Source of the DNA: Corynebacterium striatum ATCC 6940
Lineage (GTDB): Bacteria; Actinomycetota; Actinomycetes; Mycobacteriales; Mycobacteriaceae
DNA: 64,000 bases
NCBI RefSeq assembly: GCF_000159135.1
Contig: NZ_GG667523.1
Coordinates: 78,331-142,330 of the forward strand
Direction of reading: 5' to 3'
Under the pieces are notes generated by a model. The model ran no database searches, was not told the origin of the DNA, and saw nothing but the letters and a program-made list of their open reading frames with translations. Shown here in pieces: positions 32,548 through 40,639 of this stretch (positions are counted from its first letter, which is position 1; each line of letters opens with the position of its first letter). The translations under genes and the position numbers were made by a program.

Positions 32548-33426
32548 CTAGACGGAGCGCAGGAAGTCCGCGGTGTCCATGATGCGCTGGCGGGCCACTG
32601 CTGGGGTGGAGATGCGGTGGGTCGAGACGTAGTCGGCGGTCTCAGCGCCAGGGATGGTGACTCGCTCGGCGATTTCGTCTTGCACCGCAGTCTGGACGAG
32701 TGTGCGCGGATACTCGGTGGGCAGCTCATAGCCGGCGCGGATCTCATCGGGCAAGTTTCCAAGTGCCGCGAAGTCGGGGAACGTGAGCAGCAGTGCATCG
32801 GCGGGCGCGAGTGCAGCCAAGGCGCCGCCCGAGGAGTAGCCCCACACGGTCACGGAAGCCGCACCTTGTTCGCGGGCATAAGCGATGGCCTTGTTGACGG
32901 ATTCCACCATGTCAGCCACGGTGTGTTCAGGCGCGAGCGGGTAGTCCACGTCGATGATGGTGGTGCCCGACAACTGCGCTGCGGCGGCGACTTCGGGGCG
33001 CCACTGCATCTCCAGCGCGTTGCCGTCACCGCGCCACCAGCCGCCGGAGTGGAGGGAGACTGCCCACTTGCCATTCGGCGCAGTGGGCTCGAAGATGGCG
33101 CCGACCTCAGTGTCACGCTGAGTGATGCCGTCGGTGAACTTGGTGCCAGGCAGCGAGTGGTCCACTGCGGTGCCCAAGACCATCATGGAAGCCTGCGTGA
33201 TGCGATCCGGCAGCAGTGCGCAGTAGCGATCCGCATCCGGCGAACCGCCACCAGCCCACGGCGGGCGGAAGTCCGGCAACGGGTAGTGGACCTGCAGGTA
33301 GGAATAGAGCTGGTCGAGCTGCTCTTCCTCGCTCAGCTGACGGTCTTGGCCGCCAATCTCCCAAGCTTGGTCCGATTGACCTGCTTGGTCGGCTTGGGTT
33401 TCCGGGTTCTCCTGCTTGTCAGTCAT
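32548..33426 (-). CDS. Alpha/beta hydrolase (esterase / kynurenine formamidase-like)
   Basis: 292 residues from ATG 33426, which follows TAACCT by 7 bases. The nucleophile elbow is VWGYSSGGALAAL (GYSSG). WAVSLHSGGWWRGDG upstream is the oxyanion-hole HSGGWW motif of the Abhydrolase_3 type. TIIDVDYPLAPEHTVADMVE is also typical. The acidic, Gln-rich N-terminus (residues 1-35) looks disordered. The substrate is unknown. Confidence 0.8.
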   Translation of the reverse strand: MTDKQENPETQADQAGQSDQAWEIGGQDRQLSEEEQLDQLYSYLQVHYPLPDFRPPWAGGGSPDADRYCALLPDRITQASMMVLGTAVDHSLPGTKFTDGITQRDTEVGAIFEPTAPNGKWAVSLHSGGWWRGDGNALEMQWRPEVAAAAQLSGTTIIDVDYPLAPEHTVADMVESVNKAIAYAREQGAASVTVWGYSSGGALAALAPADALLLTFPDFAALGNLPDEIRAGYELPTEYPRTLVQTAVQDEIAERVTIPGAETADYVSTHRISTPAVARQRIMDTADFLRSV

Positions 33427-33433
33427 GAGACCG

Positions 33434-33439
33434 AGGTTA
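33434..33439 (-). promoter_or_regulatory. -10 box of the alpha/beta hydrolase gene (leaderless)
   Basis: TAACCT on the minus strand, 7 bases before ATG 33426. Confidence 0.45.
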
Positions 33440-33490
33440 CCGCTACCATGGCGGCCATGACGAAGGTAGTCATCCAAGAATGGGCACGCA

Positions 33491-35431
33491 TCACCAGATT
33501 GTGACGCGGTCTTCCGGGACCAGGTAAAACGGCGAATCCGTGTCTACGTCAAAAGCCTCGTAGAACTCCGCAATGTTCGCTGCAATGAGGTTGCAGCGGA
33601 ACTCTGCTGGGGAGTGTGGGTCGATGGCCAAATACTGCGTGGCCATCTCCGGGCGGATGGCCGTGCGCCACACGCGGGCCCAGGCCAGGAAGAGGCGCTG
33701 GAGCCCGGAGTACTCGGCGTCGTAAAGCGCAGGCTCCGCGTCCTCCACCTCGAAGGACGCAACCTGACCGTTGATGTCGAGGCCGTGGTCCGCGCAGTAA
33801 TTCTTGTAAGCCACCACGGCGATGCCCAGTCCACCCAGGTCACCGATGTTCTCACCCAGAGTGAAGTTGCCGTTGACGCCTGCCACGCCCTCAACGCCTT
33901 CCAACACGGACGGGATACGGCCGTCGAACTGACCCACCAGCTTGGCGGTGAGCTGCTCAAATGCGGCGCGGTCCTCGTCGGTCCACCAGGAGTTGAGGTT
34001 GCCCTGGCCGTCGTACTGCGAGCCCTGGTCATCGAAGCCGTGGCCAATCTCGTGGCCGATGACTGCGCCGATTGCGCCGAAGTTCTCGGATACGTCGCCG
34101 CCCTCAGCGGAAGGGACAAAGAAAGGCGGGCGCAGGATGGCGGCCGGGAAGGTGATGTCGTTGACCACCGGGTTGTAGAAAGCGTTGACCGTCTGCGGGG
34201 TGGAGAACCACTCGTCGCGGTCCGCTGGCTTGCCAATCTTGCGCAGCTCGAAGTCGTGCGCCCACGCGTTGCCCGCGCGGACGTTGGCCACGAGGTCCTT
34301 GCCCTCAGAGCTGAAGCTCAGATCGGAGTAGTCACGCCACTTGTCTGGGTAACCAATCTTGGCCTTGAACTGGGAGAGCTTCTCCAAGGCACGCTCGCGG
34401 GTAGCGGGAGTCATCCACTCCAGCTGCGAGATGCGCTCGCGGTAAGCGGCCGTGAGGTAGTCCACCAAGGTGTCCATCTCCGCCTTGGAGGCTGGCGGGA
34501 AGTGCTGGTCCACAAAGACCTTGCCAATCTCCTGGCCCACCAGGGACTCCGCCAGGCCCACGGCGCGCTTCCAGCGGTCACGCTGAGTGGTAGCACCTGA
34601 AAGGCGAGTGCCGTAGAACTCGAAGTTCTTCTTGCCCACTTCTTCCGGCAGGTAAGGCGCGCGGGACAGCAGGATGTGCCAGGTGCCCCACAGCTGCCAG
34701 TCCGCCATGCGGTCTGCGGTGAAGAGCTCCTCGAAGTGCTCAAGGTAGGAAGGCATCATGTTGACCACGCGGCTCTCGGACAGGCCGCTGCCTGTGAGGA
34801 TGGCGCGCACGAGCGCAGGCAGCTCGCTAAGTTCCATTGGGTTGTAGGTCTTCACGGCATCGCGGGTGGACACGACGTCCCAATGGCCCGCGGCCAGCTC
34901 GGTCTCTAGCGCCACGATGCGCTTTGCAGCCACCTCCGCGCCTAGACCAAAGAGGCGGGCCGGGTCGAGGAAACCCAACATCTGCGCCACGTGCTGCTCG
35001 TAGGCAGCCAGCGTCTCTGCGTGTGCCTCCTCGCGGTAATAAGCCTCGTCGGGCAGGCCCAGGCCAGACTGGATAATGTAGGCCACCGCTTCCTCGGAAC
35101 CGGAGTCCTTTGCCACCCAGAAGGTCACGGGCGCACCGACACCTTCGCGCTCCAGCTCACCCAGGTGCTGTGCCAGCTCTCGCGGGTCGGCTGCGGTGAG
35201 GCGGTCGAGGTCGGCGTCGATAGGCGCCATGCCTGCACCATTTACGCCCTCGGTATCAAGATGCGATGCGTAGAGTGCGCCTGGGCGCCCCGTGTCATTT
35301 TTAACAATCTCGTGGACGAGTTCTTCCGCCTCGTCACGCAGGTTGTGGAAGGTGCCGTCAACGCCGCGGTCGTCGGGGATGACGTGGGAGTTCAGCCAAG
35401 GTCCATTGACAAATTGGTAGAGATCTTTCAT
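33491..35431 (-). CDS. pepO: M13 family zinc metallopeptidase (PepO/neprilysin-like)
   Basis: 646 residues from ATG 35431 (MKDLYQFVNGPWL), with TAGAGT 7 bases upstream; the open frame extends further but without family similarity. The catalytic motif GAVIGHEIGHGFDDQGSQYD supplies HEXXH, and ENIGDLGGLGIAV supplies the third zinc ligand (ExxxD). FYNPVVNDITFPAAILRPPFF is the substrate-binding signature. There is no signal peptide, so it probably acts on oligopeptides in the cytosol. Confidence 0.92.
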   Translation of the reverse strand: MKDLYQFVNGPWLNSHVIPDDRGVDGTFHNLRDEAEELVHEIVKNDTGRPGALYASHLDTEGVNGAGMAPIDADLDRLTAADPRELAQHLGELEREGVGAPVTFWVAKDSGSEEAVAYIIQSGLGLPDEAYYREEAHAETLAAYEQHVAQMLGFLDPARLFGLGAEVAAKRIVALETELAAGHWDVVSTRDAVKTYNPMELSELPALVRAILTGSGLSESRVVNMMPSYLEHFEELFTADRMADWQLWGTWHILLSRAPYLPEEVGKKNFEFYGTRLSGATTQRDRWKRAVGLAESLVGQEIGKVFVDQHFPPASKAEMDTLVDYLTAAYRERISQLEWMTPATRERALEKLSQFKAKIGYPDKWRDYSDLSFSSEGKDLVANVRAGNAWAHDFELRKIGKPADRDEWFSTPQTVNAFYNPVVNDITFPAAILRPPFFVPSAEGGDVSENFGAIGAVIGHEIGHGFDDQGSQYDGQGNLNSWWTDEDRAAFEQLTAKLVGQFDGRIPSVLEGVEGVAGVNGNFTLGENIGDLGGLGIAVVAYKNYCADHGLDINGQVASFEVEDAEPALYDAEYSGLQRLFLAWARVWRTAIRPEMATQYLAIDPHSPAEFRCNLIAANIAEFYEAFDVDTDSPFYLVPEDRVTIW

Positions 35432-35438
35432 GCCAGCC

Positions 35439-35444
35439 ACTCTA
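35439..35444 (-). promoter_or_regulatory. -10 box of the M13 peptidase gene (leaderless)
   Basis: TAGAGT on the minus strand, 7 bases before ATG 35431; it decides the start in a much longer open frame. Confidence 0.5.
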
Positions 35445-35460
35445 GGCGAATCAATCCGGT

Positions 35461-35466
35461 TAAGGT
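35461..35466 (+). promoter_or_regulatory. -10 box of the anchored protein-prsW operon (leaderless)
   Basis: TAAGGT ends 7 bases before ATG 35474, back to back with the peptidase promoter. Confidence 0.5.
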
Positions 35467-35473
35467 GTGGACT

Positions 35474-36049
35474 ATGCCAACTTATCGGTTCCCACCAGCA
35501 CGACTCCGCGGATATTTTCTCGCGGTCGTTAGCTTCGTGCTGATAATGCTCGTCATCCCCACGCTTATCGCAGCAACGGTGACCCCGCCCGAGCCGAAGA
35601 CCGAGGAGGTGGTGCTTGATTCTGCGGCAACAAGTTTCAGCGAGGATGAAAACTGGACCATTGAGGTCCCGGGTCTGCGTTGCACGCCTAATTCGGAGAC
35701 CATGGCGAACCAGGCCTGGGACTGCGGTGCGACGCTCGTGCAGGTGGTCAGCACTGAGGGCCTCGACGGTGTCGACGAGGAGGTGGCGATGCGTCGCGCC
35801 GTCCGCGGCTATGCTTACGGCGAAGTTTCCACAGCAAAGATCCACAGGGAGGGCGACGCACTCGCGCTTTACGACGCCCCCGCCGACGCAATCGTCCTCT
35901 CCCGCAACGGGGAGGGCGACTTTACTGACTTTGACTACATCGTGGTGCTCACCGGCGGCGATTTCACCCACGCCGCGGAACTTATCTGGCAGGCCTTTGG
36001 ACACCGCGAGCTGCCGGTGAAAGCGGAGACGGGAGTAGTGGCATCATGA
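35474..36049 (+). CDS. Hypothetical membrane-anchored protein, partner of PrsW-like protease
   Basis: 191 residues. One N-terminal membrane helix (YFLAVVSFVLIMLVIPTLIAA) is followed by an extracytoplasmic domain with two cysteines (GLRCTPN, AWDCGAT). I do not recognise the family. Its stop overlaps the start of the PrsW-like gene (ATGA), so the two are made together. It could be a substrate or regulator of that protease. The start is fixed by TAAGGT 7 bases upstream. Confidence 0.7.
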   Translation: MPTYRFPPARLRGYFLAVVSFVLIMLVIPTLIAATVTPPEPKTEEVVLDSAATSFSEDENWTIEVPGLRCTPNSETMANQAWDCGATLVQVVSTEGLDGVDEEVAMRRAVRGYAYGEVSTAKIHREGDALALYDAPADAIVLSRNGEGDFTDFDYIVVLTGGDFTHAAELIWQAFGHRELPVKAETGVVAS

Positions 36050-36975
36050 GCAAACTCTTCCGCAACTCGCTGTGGGTACTACTGTCTCTGGGCATAGTGA
36101 GCATCATGGTTAACCTAATCAGCTACCTGCTGATTGCTCCTGCTTTGGTGGTACCCAGCGTGCTCATCGGCGGCGCCTACGTGGCCCTCGTCCTCTTTTT
36201 GCTTCGCCTAAGCCCCATGTTCCCGGCGCGCGGATGGGTCTGGGCGGCGCTCCTGTGGGGTGGCGGCACCGCGGTGGGCATGGTTTTGCTCTCCTCTACT
36301 CCGCTGATGACGCTGGCGTCATCCTTTGGGTGGCAGGCCGCCACGATGTCGTGGGCGGGTGCCTACCCGGAGGAGATTTCCAAGGCCGCCGGAGTCTTCT
36401 TCATTCTTTTGTCATTCCGGCAGATCAACCGGCCGTGGCACGGCTGGGTCGTGGGCGCCACAGTGGGCTTAGGCTTTGAGACCCTCGAGAACGTGTTGTA
36501 CAGCGTCGTCGGCGGCACGATGCACCCGCTTTCTGACTGGACCGGAATGTTTCAGATGTGGGGCGTGCGCCTCATCGCGGGTCCGGCGCTGCACATCTTG
36601 TTCACCGCGCTGGCGGGTTGGGGAATAGGCTGGGCGCTGTTCAGCGCGAACAAGACAGTGTGGTGGCGCCTGGGCTCCATCTTTGGCTTCCTTTTGCTAG
36701 CCTTTGGCCTGCACTTTTGCTGGAACTACCTGCCGGAAAACACCACGCTGATACCGGTTCAATACGTGCTGGTGGGGCTGGTGCTCTACCCACTGAACAT
36801 CTACCTGGTCTATCGCGGCAACAAGTTCGCGCGGGAGGACACCACTTACAGCGTGATGCATGCTGGCACCACAGCCAGCAAGAGGAAGAACCAAGCTCTC
36901 AACCGATCAGCCCTTCCAAGTCTCGGGCATCTAAACCATGGCGGCGCATGTTTACGCGGCCGTCTTTATGAGTAA
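36046..36975 (+). CDS. prsW: PrsW family intramembrane metalloprotease
   Basis: 309 residues, about eight helices. The conserved PrsW motifs are present: EE in AYPEEISKAAGVFF, the GFETLENVLYSVVGG helix, His in GPALHILFTALAGWGIG, and His in FGLHFCWNY. B. subtilis PrsW cleaves an anti-sigma factor; no sigma factor gene is nearby here. The last 77 bases overlap the convergent ATL gene, so the final 25 residues (QALNRSALPSLGHLN...) may be a late addition. Confidence 0.85.
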   Translation: MSKLFRNSLWVLLSLGIVSIMVNLISYLLIAPALVVPSVLIGGAYVALVLFLLRLSPMFPARGWVWAALLWGGGTAVGMVLLSSTPLMTLASSFGWQAATMSWAGAYPEEISKAAGVFFILLSFRQINRPWHGWVVGATVGLGFETLENVLYSVVGGTMHPLSDWTGMFQMWGVRLIAGPALHILFTALAGWGIGWALFSANKTVWWRLGSIFGFLLLAFGLHFCWNYLPENTTLIPVQYVLVGLVLYPLNIYLVYRGNKFAREDTTYSVMHAGTTASKRKNQALNRSALPSLGHLNHGGACLRGRLYE

Positions 36976-37186
36976 TTCCTTCGGCTTCCCAGCGTGGGAT
37001 TGAGAGCTCAGGCGCGTGCGAGGTGCCGTCGGCGCGCACCACGCGCCACCACGGCACGGACTCGGCCTTCTTCATGACCCAGCCGACGTAGCGAGCACCC
37101 ACGCCCGCTACCTTGCCCACTTCCCCGTAGGTAGAGACGTTGCCCGCGGGGATGCGCTTGACGACGTCAACTACCTGCTGCTTCAT
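36899..37186 (-). CDS. Alkyltransferase-like protein (ATL, MGMT family without the active cysteine)
   Basis: 95 residues. IPAGNVSTYGEVGKVAGVGARYVG is the MGMT DNA-binding region. At the reaction centre, where MGMT has PCHRV, this protein has PWWRVVRADG, so Cys is replaced by Trp. ATL proteins bind O6-alkylguanine without repairing it and recruit nucleotide excision repair. The ATG directly follows the TAG of the VOC gene, so it is co-transcribed with it. Confidence 0.88.
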   Translation of the reverse strand: MKQQVVDVVKRIPAGNVSTYGEVGKVAGVGARYVGWVMKKAESVPWWRVVRADGTSHAPELSIPRWEAEGITHKDGRVNMRRHGLDARDLEGLIG

Positions 37187-37981
37187 CTAAAGCTCGAGGT
37201 TGAGAACGTCGTCCGACTCGCGCGGCTCCTCCTCGGGAGCGTCCTCGACTTCGGCCAAGGTGACGGTAGCGCCGGTGGAATCGGCCAACAGGCACAGGCG
37301 GCCAAAGGGAGAATCCCACGGCTCGCGGATGACCTCGCCGCCTAGCTCCACGGCCTTGGCAGCAGCGGCCTCTAGGTCGCGCACGCCCAGGTAGGTCTGC
37401 CAGAAGCTTGGCACCTGCGGCGGGAACTGGCCTTCGGCGTTCCAGAAGCCGGCGAAAGGAGCGCCGTCTTCTTCCGCGGTGGCGTAGGAGTCGTTGCCGC
37501 GCACTTCCCAGTTGAACAGGTCGCCGTAGAAGTCGCGGACCTCAGCGAAGCTCGTAGTGGCGGTCAGCTCGTGCCACACCGGGGTTCCGGGCTCGCCGCC
37601 CGCGATGAATTGGTCTGCGCCAGCCGGTTGGATGAGGCCGAACATGCCACCGGCGACGTCGACAAGCAGCGCCATGTGGCCCAGCTGCACCTGCGTTGCC
37701 GGCACCAGCACGCGGCCGCCAAGCTGCTCGGCACGGGCGCAGTCGCCGTCGATGTCCTTGCTGAGGAAGTAGGTCACCCACGTATCCGGCATGGTGGCCT
37801 GCTCAGGCTGCGGAATGAAACCAGCAATCGGCAGGCCCTGGATACGGCCGATGCGGTATTCGGTCTCGGACTCGATCTCCCAGCCCAGCACCTGCTCGTA
37901 GAAGTTCACGGACTTGCGTGGCTCGGAGGTGGTCAGGTCGATCCAGTAGGGCATGCCTACTTCAGCTTCGAAAGCGGGCAT
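37187..37981 (-). CDS. VOC family protein with two glyoxalase-like domains
   Basis: 264 residues from ATG 37981, which shares a base with the TAA of the S4 gene (TAATG). Two repeats begin PYWIDLTTSEPRKSVNFYEQVLGWEIE and PVWHELTATTSFAEVRDFYGDLFNWEV. Each ends with a block about partial sums, LGG..L.P and LGGEVI. This is the two-domain PhnB/antibiotic-resistance-like VOC group. Substrate is unknown. It ends with an acidic tail. Confidence 0.85.
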   Translation of the reverse strand: MPAFEAEVGMPYWIDLTTSEPRKSVNFYEQVLGWEIESETEYRIGRIQGLPIAGFIPQPEQATMPDTWVTYFLSKDIDGDCARAEQLGGRVLVPATQVQLGHMALLVDVAGGMFGLIQPAGADQFIAGGEPGTPVWHELTATTSFAEVRDFYGDLFNWEVRGNDSYATAEEDGAPFAGFWNAEGQFPPQVPSFWQTYLGVRDLEAAAAKAVELGGEVIREPWDSPFGRLCLLADSTGATVTLAEVEDAPEEEPRESDDVLNLEL

Positions 37982-38268
37982 TACATGTTCCTCCACTTCT
38001 CGGGATCGAAGTCGTCGTCTGCGGTGGCTTCGTCAAAGTAGTCATCATCATCGTCATCTGCGGCGGCCACGCGGGCAGAAGTGCCAGCGATGCTCACCTC
38101 GTCGCCGGGGTGCAGGGTGGCGCCGCGCTGGGTCACCACTTCCCCATTGACCTGGACCTCGCCTTGCGCGATGAGCTCTTTGGCTTCACCGCCGGTAGCC
38201 ACGAGGGAGGCCAGCTTGATGAACTGGCCGAGCTTAATGGAATCGCCCTTGATTGAGACTTCTAGCAT
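37981..38268 (-). CDS. Small S4-domain RNA-binding protein with acidic tail
   Basis: 95 residues. The S4 fold is seen in IKLGQFIKLASLVATGGEAKELIAQGEVQVNGE and GDEVSI. The C-terminal 25 residues are highly acidic (DDDDDDYFDEATADDD). Related YaaA/YbcJ-type proteins are thought to bind structured RNA. First gene of an S4-VOC-ATL operon; TAAGCT ends 7 bases before the ATG. Confidence 0.85.
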   Translation of the reverse strand: MLEVSIKGDSIKLGQFIKLASLVATGGEAKELIAQGEVQVNGEVVTQRGATLHPGDEVSIAGTSARVAAADDDDDDYFDEATADDDFDPEKWRNM

Positions 38269-38275
38269 GCGGCAT

Positions 38276-38281
38276 AGCTTA
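38276..38281 (-). promoter_or_regulatory. -10 box of the S4-VOC-ATL operon (leaderless)
   Basis: TAAGCT on the minus strand, 7 bases before ATG 38268; it overlaps the stop codon of the upstream esterase gene. Confidence 0.5.
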
Positions 38282-39226
38282 CCGAGAAGGCACCCTGCCG
38301 GGATACTCGACCTTGAAAAAGTCCAGGATGGAGTTGGTTGCCCAGTCGTGCGGCACGAGTCCGCTGCGGTCGGTGACGCCGCCGTTCCAGGTGTGCGTGC
38401 CGCCCTTAATTTTGTAATTCACGGTGGGCATCGCGCAGGAACCCCACGTAAAGCGGGTGACGTCGTCCTGCTTATCCTCCGCAGGGAAGGGATCGCAGTG
38501 GTTGTGTTCGGCTACCTTGGCGTTGGAATCCTCGGCGCCCTTGTAGTGGCCGCCGTGCGCCTCGCCGCCGCGGTAGTTGATCACCACGTCCGCGGTGCCG
38601 TGTACCGCCAGGTAGGCAGTGGGATCGCCCTGGCAATCCTCGTCCACGCCCTCGTAGTTCGCCGCGGAGACCGTGGCGGCGCCGTCGAGGGAGCGGTTGC
38701 AGGCCAAGGCGCGCACGAAACCGCCGCCGTTGGAAAAGCCCGCGGCAAAGACGCGGCCATCGGTGTTGTAGTTCTGGTTTGCCCAGGCGAGCGCGGCGTC
38801 GACAAACGCAAGGTCCTCGTCCAAGGACGTCTGCGCATAAGGAGCGGGCGCCCAAGCCTGTGCCTTGCCTGCCGGGAACAGCGTGATGGCGTTGGCTTCG
38901 TAGAGCTCAGTGTCCTGGAAGATGGTGGACGGATCGCTGTTGTAGCCGTGGAAGACCATCACCACCGGCGCAGGTTTGGTCGGGTCGTAGTTGTCCGGCA
39001 CGTGCGCCATGAAGGAGCGCCCCGTAGGCAGCTCGATGGTGCGGTAGTGGCCGGTTTCGGTGGATCCGCTGGCAGGCAGGGGCGCGCTTTCCGACGCCGT
39101 GACCATATGCGTCGGCACGCTATGCGGGCCGCTGCCCGGCTCATCCGTGGTGGAGCACCCGGTGGCAAAACCTATAGTGGCAGCCCCGGCAAGAATGCAC
39201 AGGGCTGCCTTTAATGGGTGACGCAC
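38279..39226 (-). CDS. lpqC: LpqC-like secreted lipoprotein esterase (PHB depolymerase family)
   Basis: 315 residues. The signal peptide MRHPLKAALCILAGAATIGFATGC ends in a lipobox, so Cys is probably lipidated. The nucleophile elbow is FAAGFSNGGGFVRAL (GFSNG), and the N-terminal VVMVFHGYNSD is the oxyanion loop. KGGTHTWNGG carries the catalytic His. This matches the poly(3-hydroxybutyrate) depolymerase/feruloyl esterase family. The GTG start shares its first base with the TAG of the ybjQ gene. Confidence 0.85.
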   Translation of the reverse strand: MRHPLKAALCILAGAATIGFATGCSTTDEPGSGPHSVPTHMVTASESAPLPASGSTETGHYRTIELPTGRSFMAHVPDNYDPTKPAPVVMVFHGYNSDPSTIFQDTELYEANAITLFPAGKAQAWAPAPYAQTSLDEDLAFVDAALAWANQNYNTDGRVFAAGFSNGGGFVRALACNRSLDGAATVSAANYEGVDEDCQGDPTAYLAVHGTADVVINYRGGEAHGGHYKGAEDSNAKVAEHNHCDPFPAEDKQDDVTRFTWGSCAMPTVNYKIKGGTHTWNGGVTDRSGLVPHDWATNSILDFFKVEYPGRVPSR

Positions 39227-39555
39227 TATGAGATCGGGCGAATCTTGACTGCGGTGCCGGTGGCGGTGACCATAAGCATGTCGTTGGCCTGGCCCATAGG
39301 CGAGTAGTCAAAGCTGATGCCCACGACGGCGTCGGCGCCCAGCTCCTGGCCGCGGTTCCACAGCTCGTTAAGCGCTGCCTCGCGGGCCTTTACTGCCTCT
39401 TCCTCATAGCCGGCGGAGCGGCCGCCAGTGAAGCTGCGGAAGGAGGCACCCAAGTCCTTGAGGAAGTTAATACCGGTCACCGTCTCACCCGCAATGACGC
39501 GAATGTACTCGGTGATTTCGTGACCATCGACGTTGTTGGTGGTGGTGAAAATCAT
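39226..39555 (-). CDS. YbjQ/UPF0145 family protein
   Basis: 109 residues: MIFTTTNNVDGHEITEYIRVIAGETV, then ALNELWNRGQELGADAVVGISFDY, the hallmark of the UPF0145 heavy-metal-binding-like family. The function is unknown; a pentameric fold is known for relatives. ATG 39555 follows TAGTCT by 7 bases, which excludes the longer open frame. Coupled to the downstream esterase gene. Confidence 0.88.
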   Translation of the reverse strand: MIFTTTNNVDGHEITEYIRVIAGETVTGINFLKDLGASFRSFTGGRSAGYEEEAVKAREAALNELWNRGQELGADAVVGISFDYSPMGQANDMLMVTATGTAVKIRPIS

Positions 39556-39562
39556 GAGCCCT

Positions 39563-39568
39563 AGACTA
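39563..39568 (-). promoter_or_regulatory. -10 box of the ybjQ-lpqC operon (leaderless)
   Basis: TAGTCT on the minus strand, 7 bases before ATG 39555; it overlaps the end of the DUF2218 gene. Confidence 0.5.
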
Positions 39569-39919
39569 CCTGCGTTCTGGGGGAAGATCAGCGACGCTGA
39601 AGTGTAAGCCCGGTGTCCCGTCGGCGCGGGTGAACTCGACCTGCAAGTCGTCCTTCTTACCAAAGGCCACGAGGTGGCGGGCCACAACGTGTTCGACGGA
39701 CTCGATGCTTTCTGGGTCTGCCTCGACGTTGAGGAGGGGGATGTTGGGCTCAACAGAAAGGTCAAGGGTGCCGCGGGTGTTTTCGCGCTCGAAGACGCAG
39801 CGGCCGGTTTCGGTTTCTGGATCCCAGTGGGCGTCAATCTTGGCAGAGAAGTGCGATGCCAGCTGCTTGCCGTAGCGTGCCGGGCGATCGGTTGAAACGC
39901 GTGCGGTGGAATTGCTCAT
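39566..39919 (-). CDS. DUF2218 domain protein
   Basis: 117 residues starting MSNSTARVSTDRPARYGKQLASH, with GRCVFERENTRGTLDLSVE and VVARHLVAFGKKDDLQVEF. This matches DUF2218, a family often found near iron or siderophore genes, with unknown function. ATG 39919 follows TATAGT by 7 bases. It is not close to the iron genes at 59-61 kb. Confidence 0.8.
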   Translation of the reverse strand: MSNSTARVSTDRPARYGKQLASHFSAKIDAHWDPETETGRCVFERENTRGTLDLSVEPNIPLLNVEADPESIESVEHVVARHLVAFGKKDDLQVEFTRADGTPGLHFSVADLPPERR

Positions 39920-39926
39920 GCCGGAC

Positions 39927-39932
39927 ACTATA
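39927..39932 (-). promoter_or_regulatory. -10 box of the DUF2218 gene (leaderless)
   Basis: TATAGT on the minus strand, 7 bases before ATG 39919. Confidence 0.5.
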
Positions 39933-39944
39933 CGCGATTTAGGA

Positions 39945-40574
39945 TTACCTAAACAGAGCGAGAATTCCCTCATAAATCATCACGCAGCCCAAGGCGCCGA
40001 AGATGAGGCCCGAGCCGATATCGAGATGGGCCGAATACTTCGTGAGGAAACGCGCCGCCGCGCGGACGATGAGCGCAAAGGTAGAAAACCACGCAACGGA
40101 GACCACAGTCAGGATGATGGCGATGAACACGGTCCATTCAAGCCCCATGTCAGGGCGAATGAACTGGGCAAAGACGGCACCGAAGAAGACGAGCGCCTTC
40201 GGGTTGGAAAGGTTAGTGAGCAGGCCCAGCTTGTAGGCGCGGCCAGCGGTGATGTCCTCGACGTCGCCAGTGCTCACCGCCTGCTTGATGTGCTCCTCAT
40301 CGAAGCTTCCCGCGCTTTGTGTCGCGCTTTCTGCGGCGTTTTCTGCCGCATTTTCCGCCGAGTCCTGTGAAGTACTGCGGGCAGAGTTAAGGGCAGAGCG
40401 CCGTTGCGTCAGGCCCGAGCGAATGGAGCCATAGGCCATCCAGAGAAGGAAGCCGCCGCCCACCAGCTGCAGCAAGCCGAGCAGACTAGGGCGAGCGGCG
40501 ATAAGAGCAGATAGCCCTGCCAGGGAGGCGGTGAGCCAGACGACGATGCCGGTGCAGATGCCCAGCGCACACAT
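39945..40574 (-). pseudogene. LysE/RhtB family exporter lacking its first helix (probable 5' truncation)
   Basis: The open frame from ATG 40574 gives 209 residues with LysE-type helices (CALGICTGIVVWLTASLAGL, LLGLLQLVGGGFLLWMAYGSIR, LGLLTNLSNPKALVFFGAVF). The family starts with a helix and a PGP motif about 40 residues earlier. In the same frame just upstream of ATG 40574 one reads GPDDFSRVAPRSTRAGI, which looks like the end of that lost part, without an initiator before it. betA ends 66 bases upstream. Truncation is likely; a rare start codon is the alternative. Confidence 0.7.
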
Positions 40575-40639
40575 GATTCCGGCACGCGTGGACCGCGGGG
40601 CAACGCGGCTAAAGTCATCCGGCCCTTCTCTTGGCTCTT

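Noticed and set aside
35432..36004. A longer N-terminus for the M13 peptidase reaching 36004
   Set aside because: The extension lies antisense to the anchored protein gene and has no family similarity. The -10 box 7 bases before ATG 35431 fits the shorter start.
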